Source of the DNA: UBA1723 sp045642085
GTDB lineage: Bacteria; Bacteroidota; Bacteroidia; Bacteroidales; Paludibacteraceae
Direction of reading: 5' to 3'
DNA length: 23,981 nucleotides
Assembly (NCBI GenBank): GCA_045642085.1
Contig: JAZUIF010000087.1
Location: 1-23,981 of the forward strand
Of this stretch, positions 1 through 6,096 are shown one piece after another. The first letter of the stretch is position 1. Each line of letters starts with the position of its first letter. The notes under the pieces were generated by a model that did no database searches, was not told the origin of the DNA, and saw nothing but the letters and a program-made list of their open reading frames with translations. Position numbers and translations under genes: made by a program.

Positions 1-6
1 GTTTTT

Positions 7-1455
7 ATGGGTTGCATTATAGGTAGAGAAAACGAAATCGCCAAACTTCAGGAGCTATACAACAGTGGAAAATCTGAATTTGTGGCTGTCTATGGAAGAA
101 GAAGAATTGGAAAAACTTTTCTTATAGATGAAGCCTTGAAAGGTAAAATAACCATAAGACATGCTGGTCTTTCCCCTGTCGATGAAGAAGGAAAACGTAA
201 TGGATTGAAAGAACAGCTTAAGCACTTTTATTTTTCAATGCAGTTGCAAGGAATGAAAAAATCAAAGTGTCCAACCTCATGGATGGAAGCCTTTTATATG
301 TTAGCCAAACATCTCGAGGCCATAAATGATGGTGACAGACAAATATTATTCATTGATGAACTGCCTTGGCTTGACACACCTCGTTCTGGTTTTATCACTG
401 CATTTGAAGGATTTTGGAATACATGGGGATGTCATAATGAAAAATTGATGCTTGTTGTATGCGGTTCAGCAAATTCTTGGATGTTAGATAATTTGGTAAA
501 TAATCATGGAGGTTTGTATGGAAGAACAACATGTGAGATTAGACTTCGTCCGTTTAGATTGTCTGAGTGTGAAAAGTTTTTCGACTCAAAAGGAGTAGCT
601 ATATCTAGATACGATATTGCTCAGAACTATATGATAATGGGAGGTATCCCGTATTACATGAGTTATTTTCAAAAAGGATTAAGCCTTGCACAAAATGTAG
701 ATAAGTTATTTTTTGCGGATGGGGCTAAATTATGTAATGAATATGATAGACTATTTGCTTCGATTTTTTCTAATCCGCTGCAAATGAAGGCGATTGTTGA
801 ATTTCTGTCTGCTAGAAGATCAGGTTATACAAGAGAGGAAATTATACAAGGGACGGGATTGGATGATTGCGGCTATACTACAAAATTGCTTAATGCTCTT
901 ATTGCAAGCGATTTTGTATCTAAATATGTCCCTTTTGGAAAAAGCAAACGGGTTGAGTATTATAAATTGATAGATTCTTTTTGTTTGTTTTATCTAAAAT
1001 GGGTGAAAAACAGAAAATCTTTGGATCAGAATTTTTGGACTCATAATGTAACGTCTCAAAAGATAAATGTATGGAGAGGATTCGCTTTCGAGGAACTTTG
1101 TTTTACCCATATTGATGCTATAAAAAAAGCATTAAGTATTCTTGGGGTGGCGTCAGAATGTTCTTCGTATGTGATATCGGGGGACGATGTTGAAGAAGGT
1201 ACGCAAATCGACTTGTTGATTATTCGTAATGATAATGTCGTTGATATGTGTGAGATGAAATTTTATAATGAATGTTTTTCTGTGACAAAAGCATATAATC
1301 AGAAGATGATTCATCGACAAAATATCTTGTCTGGACTCTTAAAGAAAAGGCAGTCTATACATAGTGTTCTGGTAACTACTGAAGGTATGGAGCATAATGC
1401 GTATAGTGGAACATTTCAGAGTGTTGTGACTTTAGATGATTTGTTTAATTGGTAG
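7..1455 (+). CDS. AAA ATPase with C-terminal DUF234-like nuclease-fold domain
   Basis: This is a 482-aa protein of the archaeal-ATPase/DUF234 type common in Bacteroidales. It carries a P-loop GRRRIGKT at residues 30-37 and a Walker B ILFIDE at 113-118. The CGSANSWM and GGLYGR segments that follow are typical of this family. The C-terminal part has a PD-(D/E)XK-like core, with D402 in QIDLLI and E416-x-K418 in CEMKF, which matches the DUF234 region. The biological role of the family is not established; a nuclease or DNA-related ATPase function is an inference. The ATG at position 7 gives the family's usual N-terminus (IIGRxxEI), but only six bases lie upstream, so no promoter or RBS can be judged. 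The gene ends 10 bases before a strong hairpin terminator and converges with the minus-strand operon. Confidence 0.85.
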   Translation: MGCIIGRENEIAKLQELYNSGKSEFVAVYGRRRIGKTFLIDEALKGKITIRHAGLSPVDEEGKRNGLKEQLKHFYFSMQLQGMKKSKCPTSWMEAFYMLAKHLEAINDGDRQILFIDELPWLDTPRSGFITAFEGFWNTWGCHNEKLMLVVCGSANSWMLDNLVNNHGGLYGRTTCEIRLRPFRLSECEKFFDSKGVAISRYDIAQNYMIMGGIPYYMSYFQKGLSLAQNVDKLFFADGAKLCNEYDRLFASIFSNPLQMKAIVEFLSARRSGYTREEIIQGTGLDDCGYTTKLLNALIASDFVSKYVPFGKSKRVEYYKLIDSFCLFYLKWVKNRKSLDQNFWTHNVTSQKINVWRGFAFEELCFTHIDAIKKALSILGVASECSSYVISGDDVEEGTQIDLLIIRNDNVVDMCEMKFYNECFSVTKAYNQKMIHRQNILSGLLKKRQSIHSVLVTTEGMEHNAYSGTFQSVVTLDDLFNW

Positions 1456-1465
1456 ATATTCATAC

Positions 1466-1499
1466 AAAAGGCTGTGTTCAAATTGAAACACAGCCTTTT
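1466..1499. terminator. Bidirectional hairpin terminator between convergent genes
   Basis: A perfect 13-bp stem, AAAAGGCTGTGTT at 1466-1478 and its complement at 1487-1499, encloses an 8-nt loop. The arms start with A-runs and end with T-runs, so the hairpin reads as an intrinsic terminator on both strands. It lies between the ATPase gene (plus) and the DUF1893 gene (minus). Confidence 0.85.
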
Positions 1500-1546
1500 A
1501 ATATTGTAGTAAATGAATTCCCAAAAACAATGAATTGCTTTAGAGT

Positions 1547-1573
1547 GGGCACCCACAAGGGATTGACCCTACA
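1547..1573 (-). repeat. Degenerate GTAGGG-type palindrome at the DUF1893 3' end
   Basis: Read on the minus strand this begins TTGTAGGGTCAATCCC and continues to GGGTGCCC. It folds as an outer GGG/CCC pair (1547-1549 with 1567-1569), an internal loop, and an inner CCC-ACAA-GGG hairpin (1552-1554 with 1559-1561). It resembles a degraded copy of the palindromes of form GGGCGACC-ACAA-GGGTCGCCCCTAC seen in many bacterial intergenic regions. The TAG in its GTAG edge is the stop codon of the DUF1893 gene. Confidence 0.45.
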
Positions 1574-1955
1574 AAGAAAATTGGTCGTTGAAGAATGCAC
1601 TGATTTTTTTGATGCCTTCCTCTGCTTCGAATGTCTCACGAAGGAGATTCTCGATAGGGCACTGACCGTCATTCTTACGGTTGATAATCATCGGCACAAT
1701 TTCTCTTGCGACGACGGGAATGCCAGCCTTCTGCATCATGTCGAGTCCGGCTCTACTGATCACTCCAACGTTCAGGTGTTTGATGCCACCTGCGATAAGG
1801 AAACAAGCAGCTCCTTTACCAATTAGAATGTCAGTCACCGTCGCACCACGCAATATTTCGCGATTCTCTTTATAGATGCGACGTAGGGCTTTGATTCCCA
1901 TCTCATTGGCTGTGATGGTTTCGCCTGATGCAGTCTCAATTATCAATTTATCCAT
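1569..1955 (-). CDS. DUF1893 domain protein
   Basis: This 128-aa protein matches the DUF1893 family (PF08973; Thermotoga TM1506 is the structural example, with a cytidine-deaminase-like fold). Diagnostic segments are the charged LRGA-x-V-x-D-x-x-x-GKGAA run (about residues 36-50), GVISRAGL (64-71) and VPMIINR...G-x-CP-x-E (87-102). The family has no proven enzymatic activity, so no reaction is assigned. It is the last gene of a four-gene minus-strand operon and starts 12 nt after the preceding membrane-protein gene. Its stop codon falls in the GTAG edge of a palindromic repeat. Association with the Fe-S oxidoreductase genes hints at a redox-related role, but that is inference only. Confidence 0.8.
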   Translation of the reverse strand: MDKLIIETASGETITANEMGIKALRRIYKENREILRGATVTDILIGKGAACFLIAGGIKHLNVGVISRAGLDMMQKAGIPVVAREIVPMIINRKNDGQCPIENLLRETFEAEEGIKKISAFFNDQFSL

Positions 1956-1967
1956 AAAACTAAAGTC

Positions 1968-2270
1968 TTACATGCCATTAGATAAAACTATGAGTCCCAA
2001 AACAAACGATCCTATAGCAAAAATAGAGATTAATGTCAAACGGAACCAATATGATATTGGACTTTCGCTTCTGTATATTGTGTCGTATCTATCGACAAAT
2101 TTTTGGTCAATATAAGTAACCGCAGCCCAAATGCCGAAAATAAAACTTACAAGAATAAAGCAAATGCCGAAACTGATTCTAAATCCCCCCAATAATGCTG
2201 CAGGTATACCGAAAATGAGAGCTGATTTGCTAACTAGATTGGTATGGTCTTTTTGATTTCTCGAATCCAT
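1968..2270 (-). CDS. Small multi-pass membrane protein, unknown function
   Basis: This 100-aa protein is not recognised. A polar N-terminus (MDSRNQKDHTN) is followed by two adjacent hydrophobic stretches at about residues 14-30 and 32-53. A charged loop (DQKFVDRYDTIYRSES) comes next, then a third hydrophobic segment at about 74-97. This suggests three membrane spans with a short soluble loop. The ATG lies 5 nt after the stop codon of the aldo/keto reductase gene, and the stop lies 12 nt before the DUF1893 start, so the gene is almost certainly co-transcribed with both. The operon context points to the cell envelope, but no function can be read from the sequence. Confidence 0.7.
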   Translation of the reverse strand: MDSRNQKDHTNLVSKSALIFGIPAALLGGFRISFGICFILVSFIFGIWAAVTYIDQKFVDRYDTIYRSESPISYWFRLTLISIFAIGSFVLGLIVLSNGM

Positions 2271-2275
2271 TTGAC

Positions 2276-3667
2276 TTAATCCATTGATTGCTTCAAACTC
2301 TCCACATACTTGTCGATTCTCTGCATTTCACCTGGAATATCGATGTTCTGTGGACAGTGGCTCTTGCAGACTCCACATCCGATACAATGGTCAGCCTGAC
2401 GCAATTTTGGCACTGAACGGTCGTAACCCATTAGGAATGCGCGACGAGCCTCTGCATAGTTCTCATCCTGGTTGTTAAGAGATACGTTGCCCTCGTTGAT
2501 GCACTTGTTGTAGTGTTGGAAGATACCTGGAATATTGATACCGTAAGGGCAAGGCATACAGTACTGGCAACCAGTACATGGCACGCTTGGGTATCTCAAC
2601 ATTGCTTGTGCTACCTCCTCTAGCAAAGCAAGCTCATCTTCTGTGCATGGCTCAACAGGCGAATATGTATCTACGTTTTCCTTGACATTCTCCATGTATG
2701 TCATTCCGCTCAACACTGTAAGCACGTTAGGGAATGAACCAAGATAACGTAAAGCCCATTTTGCAACTGAGTCTTCAGGTCGACGTGCCTTCAACTTGGC
2801 TGCGATGAAGCTTAATGTGCTTGCCAAACGTCCGCCAAGAAGTGGCTCCATGATGATTGCAGGGATATTACGTTTCTCCAACTCTGCATATAGGTACTCT
2901 GCATTTGTGTTGGCTGGGTTGACCTCCTTTGCGTGTAGCCAATCCACGTAGTTCATCTGAATCTGCACGAAATCCCATTTCACCTTGTCGTGCATAGCAA
3001 GCGCACGGTCGAAGATGGCGATATCACCGTGGTATGAGAATCCAAGGTGACGGATCTTTCCTTTTGCTCTCTCCTCAATAAGGAAGTCAAGGATTCCGTT
3101 TTCAATATATCTCTTCTCGAAAGTCTGTGTTGAGTTGTACTCGCCGTTTGTGCCTCCGATAGAGTGAAGAAGCATATAGTCGATAGTGTCCACCTGTAGC
3201 TCCTTGAACGAGTTGTGGTACATCTCGATAGATTTCTCTCTGCTCCACAATTCCTGAGCGAAATTAGAAAGCTTTGTGGCGATCAAGAATTTCTCGCGTG
3301 GAATACGTTTAAGGGCGATACCCATGTGGTGCTCGCTTCGTCCCTGGCAATAAACAGGGGATGTATCGAAATAGTTGATTCCATGCTCGATGGCGTAGTC
3401 GACGTGAGCGTTCAACTCATCCTGGTCGATCTCAATATCTTTCTGCTCTCTTGCACTTCCATGCTGGACAGTTGGGAGACGCATACATCCGTAGCCAAGA
3501 AGCGATACTTTATCGCCGGAAGATGGCACAGTGCGGTATGTCATGTCGCCAGTTGGTTTCTGGCTATGACCTCCGATAATCTCCTTCGTCTTTTCGTCAG
3601 TGCAAGCTGCCAAACCCATAGTGGCAGTGGCTGCCGACAAACGTTTTAGAAAATCTCTACGATCCAT
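2276..3667 (-). CDS. Tat-exported lipoprotein aldo/keto reductase with two [4Fe-4S] motifs
   Basis: The chosen start gives a 463-aa protein beginning MDRRDFLKRL. This is a twin-arginine signal followed by a lipobox, LAAC, with C21 as the lipidated cysteine. An upstream in-frame extension of 36 residues was rejected because it buries this signal and overlaps the preceding gene. The aldo/keto reductase barrel carries the usual tetrad: D101, Y106 (DTSPVY), K132 (ATKL) and H168 (LLHS). The C-terminus has two ferredoxin-type motifs, CTGCQYCMPCP and CIGCGVCKSHCP, as in Fe-S aldo/keto reductases. The physiological substrate is unknown. It begins 25 nt after the stop of the membrane polyferredoxin gene, the likely electron partner. 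An exported location would separate it from cytoplasmic NADPH, so Fe-S wiring to the membrane protein is a reasonable inference. Confidence 0.9.
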   Translation of the reverse strand: MDRRDFLKRLSAATATMGLAACTDEKTKEIIGGHSQKPTGDMTYRTVPSSGDKVSLLGYGCMRLPTVQHGSAREQKDIEIDQDELNAHVDYAIEHGINYFDTSPVYCQGRSEHHMGIALKRIPREKFLIATKLSNFAQELWSREKSIEMYHNSFKELQVDTIDYMLLHSIGGTNGEYNSTQTFEKRYIENGILDFLIEERAKGKIRHLGFSYHGDIAIFDRALAMHDKVKWDFVQIQMNYVDWLHAKEVNPANTNAEYLYAELEKRNIPAIIMEPLLGGRLASTLSFIAAKLKARRPEDSVAKWALRYLGSFPNVLTVLSGMTYMENVKENVDTYSPVEPCTEDELALLEEVAQAMLRYPSVPCTGCQYCMPCPYGINIPGIFQHYNKCINEGNVSLNNQDENYAEARRAFLMGYDRSVPKLRQADHCIGCGVCKSHCPQNIDIPGEMQRIDKYVESLKQSMD

Positions 3668-3692
3668 ATATTGTGTTGTCTTTTTTTCGTTA

Positions 3693-5273
3693 TTAGTCAA
3701 TTCTATGAACTCTGTGGCCCTCAACGTAGATAGCACTGTATGGTGATGAAGGACAAAGGTTCTCGCAAGCACCACAACCGATACATCTTTCTGAGTCGAT
3801 GACTGGCATCTTTGGTGATGTCTCGTCTCCGTTTACAGTCGGAGCCATTGTGATTGCTCCTGCTGGACAGTGGCGAGCACAGTTGCCGCACGACACGCCT
3901 TTCTTCATAGAGATACAGTTGTCGGCGATAAGCACTGCGTGGCCGACGTGAGTTGAACTCTTTTCTGCAAGGTCTGCAAGTGAGATGGCTCCTGTAGGGC
4001 AGACGTCGCTGCATCGTTTACATTCAGGACGACAGTAACCCTTCTCAAAACTCATCACAGGAGTAAGCATAGAAGAAAGGTCTTCGCTTGGGCGAAGCAC
4101 TCCGTTAGGACATGCTGTGATACAAAGACCACATGATGTACATACATCTGCAATATGCTTGTACGACTTACTTCCTGGAGGTGTGATTCTGCCTTCACGT
4201 TTTGGCTCCTTCTTCTCTGTGATTTCAGCCAAACCACCGTCGAACACCTTTGCTGTGCTCTTAGTCATGGCACTACCAGCTAAGATGGCTCCCATAGTTA
4301 GGAATGCTCGTTTCGACTCATCAGTAGAAGCTGAAACATTCTTGTCTGATGAGGCAGATGTATTGTCTGATGAGACGCTCGTCTGTGCGTCTCTACGTGC
4401 TTTGATTCTATTTATGATATTCGGAGTCTTATCAATGTCGGAAGGTGTAGTGAATGAGATAGCCCCCTTGTTGCAGGCAGAGATGCAATCCATACAGTCG
4501 ACACATCGTGAAGAATCCACTTTGCCGTTTTTCGCGTCGATACAAGAAGCCTTACATTTTCTTGCGCAAAGACCACATTTCACACATTTGTCGTGGTCGA
4601 TGACTGGCTTCATCACTGGGTTTTCAGCGAAGATAGAAAGAATTGTTCCGACTGGGCAGATAGTGTTACAGTAAGTACGTCCGCCTCGGAAAGCAAGAAT
4701 AGCGATAAGCACAAGTGAGAACAGTGCGATACCAAGCATCACGTATGAGTAGTTAAGTTCTGCTGGCATTGCGTAAGTGTAGTTGCCGGCCGCCTCAGAC
4801 GTTGCTGCAAGATATGTGGCAATGAATCTGCCGACAGGAGCAAGTAGGGTAGTGGCCATACGTCCGAAGATACTGTATGGCTCAAGCAAACCAACGATTG
4901 GGTAAGCACATGCAAGATATGAAACTATGAACAAAACGGCTACGATCAAACGCAACCATAGTTTCTCCTCGCTGTAAGAATACTTGATTTTCTGCTTCTT
5001 TGTCAAACGACCAAGACGAGCAACGATGTCCTGGAAGATACCAAGCGGACAGATCACCGAGCAGTAGATGCGTCCGAACAGTTTTGTCACAATCATTGTC
5101 GACAAGAAAGCCGCAATCAGACCTGCGGAGATAGAAGGGAAGAACTGGATGTCGACGCTCCATCCTAAATAGTGTCGTGCTATGCCGGTAGTGTCGCAGA
5201 AAAGAGTGACGATTGATAGCATCATCACCACTGCACATGCTACTCGTGCATATTTCAAAATATTACTTTTCAT
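3693..5273 (-). CDS. Membrane polyferredoxin, NapH-NapG-like fusion
   Basis: This 526-aa protein combines two modules. The N-terminal module resembles NapH/NosR-type quinol-linked proteins. It has hydrophobic spans at about 7-27, 46-66, 106-126 and 175-196, with a less certain one at 138-158. CxxxCP motifs lie at C71/C75 and C202/C206, followed by two [4Fe-4S] motifs (C230-C240, C257-C267). After a Ser/Asp-rich linker (292-320) comes a Tat-like hydrophobic segment, SKRAFLTMGAILAG (320-333). A NapG-like polyferredoxin then carries four more motifs: C378-C388, C414-C425, C453/C462/C465/C469, and C497-C507. The protein probably moves electrons from the quinone pool across the membrane. It is first in the operon ahead of the Tat-exported aldo/keto reductase. 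No nitrate reductase genes are present. The exact partner is inferred from context. Confidence 0.85.
   Translation of the reverse strand: MKSNILKYARVACAVVMMLSIVTLFCDTTGIARHYLGWSVDIQFFPSISAGLIAAFLSTMIVTKLFGRIYCSVICPLGIFQDIVARLGRLTKKQKIKYSYSEEKLWLRLIVAVLFIVSYLACAYPIVGLLEPYSIFGRMATTLLAPVGRFIATYLAATSEAAGNYTYAMPAELNYSYVMLGIALFSLVLIAILAFRGGRTYCNTICPVGTILSIFAENPVMKPVIDHDKCVKCGLCARKCKASCIDAKNGKVDSSRCVDCMDCISACNKGAISFTTPSDIDKTPNIINRIKARRDAQTSVSSDNTSASSDKNVSASTDESKRAFLTMGAILAGSAMTKSTAKVFDGGLAEITEKKEPKREGRITPPGSKSYKHIADVCTSCGLCITACPNGVLRPSEDLSSMLTPVMSFEKGYCRPECKRCSDVCPTGAISLADLAEKSSTHVGHAVLIADNCISMKKGVSCGNCARHCPAGAITMAPTVNGDETSPKMPVIDSERCIGCGACENLCPSSPYSAIYVEGHRVHRID
4342..4396 (-). repeat. REP-like palindrome and 12-bp direct repeat inside a coding linker
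   Basis: The minus strand reads GTAGAGACGC...GCGTCTCATC. Its 7-bp inverted arms (4372-4378 and 4387-4393) enclose an 8-nt loop, matching the intergenic GTAGAGACG palindromes in this window. Next to it, TTGTCTGATGAG occurs twice on the plus strand (4342-4353 and 4363-4374, 21 bp apart), and the second copy runs into the palindrome arm. Together they encode the Ser/Asp-rich linker between the two modules of the polyferredoxin. Confidence 0.6.
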
Positions 5274-5293
5274 TTTGTTTTTAGTTATTGTGG

Positions 5294-5301
5294 CAAAAAT
5301 A
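5294..5301 (-). promoter_or_regulatory. Bacteroidetes -7 box for the polyferredoxin operon
   Basis: The minus strand reads TATTTTTG, an exact match to TAnnTTTG, 20 nt upstream of the polyferredoxin ATG. A TTG at 5318-5320, 16 nt further upstream, could serve as the -33 element. The predicted leader is short, roughly 15 nt. Confidence 0.6.
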
Positions 5302-5321
5302 ATGATTTTTTAAGAACCAAT

Positions 5322-5335
5322 ACCGATTAGTCGGT
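5322..5335. promoter_or_regulatory. Candidate operator palindrome ACCGATTAGTCGGT
   Basis: Five-bp arms ACCGA/TCGGT flank a 4-nt centre. The site lies just upstream of the putative -33 element of the polyferredoxin operon. It resembles a dimeric repressor or activator site, for example of TetR type. The regulator is not encoded in this window. Confidence 0.4.
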
Positions 5336-5476
5336 AAAAAACTTTTGTTTGTCGGGAGAAAATTGGAGATTTGGAAATATTAAATGCCAGTTTAAATTTT
5401 CGGAAAAAATATAAAGTGGCATCTAAATTAAGAGGAATTTGACCAACAGATAACATAATGAGAGAATTGAGATTTA

Positions 5477-5677
5477 TCATTTCTTTTCTTGTTTTAATTT
5501 TTTTGCGTACTCTTCAATCCATTTTTTGTTTCTCTCTTCCCATTCTTTGAAAGCATCCTCTCTTTCTTGACTCCATTCCGAACCTGCAAGATACTTTGAG
5601 TTATACTCGCATTGTTTGATGAATTGTTCTGCTACTTTTCCCGTCAGAACAGGGATGTTTGTAATTGGTAATGCCAT
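5477..5677 (-). CDS. Small orphan protein, unknown (antitoxin-like size and composition)
   Basis: This 66-aa ORF begins MALPITNIPVLTGKVAEQFI and ends in a highly charged helical tail rich in Glu and Lys (residues 36-66). Its composition is that of a real soluble protein. An exact -7 box, TATCTTTG, sits on the same strand at 5711-5718, giving a leader of roughly 28 nt. Small proteins of this shape in Bacteroidales often precede a toxin gene, but no partner follows here. The next gene downstream is the polyferredoxin, about 200 nt away. It could be a solitary antitoxin, a remnant of a pair, or something unrelated. No function is assigned. Confidence 0.6.
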   Translation of the reverse strand: MALPITNIPVLTGKVAEQFIKQCEYNSKYLAGSEWSQEREDAFKEWEERNKKWIEEYAKKLKQEKK

Positions 5678-5710
5678 AAAGTTTATTTTTTGACTGTTTG
5701 TAATTCAATG

Positions 5711-5718
5711 CAAAGATA
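5711..5718 (-). promoter_or_regulatory. -7 box for the 66-aa small gene
   Basis: TATCTTTG on the minus strand matches TAnnTTTG exactly and lies 33 nt upstream of the small gene's ATG. No clear -33 TTTG was found. Confidence 0.5.
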
Positions 5719-5880
5719 ATAGATTTTGTGAAATTTTTGGCGGTGATATTGTAAAATATATAGGAGTTGTCCAAAATGATGATTGTTAAGGGCGGAAGCC
5801 CTAACCCCTCCTCCAACGCGAGCTCGGAGAGCGAGCGTATAGAAAATAAGTGTGTTCGTTATAATACTTTTTTAATTGGA

Positions 5881-5982
5881 TTACAAGCACAAACTGTCAA
5901 AATAGTTTTGCATTTCTTCAGGCGTGGAGCATGAAATGGTTTCATTATTTACATGTTCAGCACGAGCTATAGTACTCCCCAT
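5881..5982 (-). CDS. Possible micro-ORF of 33 residues or gene remnant
   Basis: An ATG on the minus strand opens a 33-residue frame starting MGSTIARAEHV and ending QNYFDSLCL. A near-match -7 box, CATCTTTG, lies on the same strand at 6027-6034. The amino-acid composition is protein-like, with an acidic TPEEMQNYF segment, and it could equally be the 3' remnant of a lost gene. A stop codon in frame six codons upstream limits any extension. No family is recognised. Confidence 0.25.
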   Translation of the reverse strand: MGSTIARAEHVNNETISCSTPEEMQNYFDSLCL

Positions 5983-6064
5983 TTTTTGACAACTGGTTTA
6001 TAGTATGCTTATGAGATATTATTTGCCAAAGATGCAAAATCCCAACCAATTCAAAAACTTTCAC

Positions 6065-6072
6065 TATCTTTG
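6065..6072 (+). promoter_or_regulatory. -7 box for the DUF1703-type ATPase
   Basis: TATCTTTG is an exact TAnnTTTG match, 24 nt upstream of the ATG at 6097. It supports 6097 as the start, because a TTG start at 6070 would lie inside this promoter element. Confidence 0.6.
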
Positions 6073-6096
6073 CGATATCAATATTCAAAGCAGGCT

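Larger units (their letters stand above)
5678..6064. other. Intergenic region with structured GC-rich island
   Basis: No confident gene is present over these 387 bases. The part next to the small gene holds its -7 box. A GC-rich island at 5788-5840 interrupts AT-rich DNA. It contains the hairpin AGGGC-GGAA-GCCCT (5789-5802, GNRA-type loop) and a second short inverted repeat, GCTC-GGA-GAGC. The remainder includes a possible 33-codon ORF on the minus strand at 5881-5982. The island looks like a dispersed repeat rather than part of a gene. Confidence 0.5.

Noticed and set aside
1449..1826. Plus-strand 125-aa frame after the ATPase
   Set aside because: It reads through the terminator hairpin and lies antisense to the DUF1893 gene.
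3668..3775. N-terminal extension of the aldo/keto reductase by 36 residues
   Set aside because: It overlaps the preceding gene and would bury the Tat signal RRDFLK with its lipobox.
4117..4674. Plus-strand 185-aa frame opposite the polyferredoxin
   Set aside because: It is antisense to clustered Cys motifs of a clearly real protein and shows no recognisable domain.
6070..6096. TTG start for the DUF1703-type protein
   Set aside because: The TTG lies inside an exact -7 box, and the family N-terminus matches the ATG at 6097.
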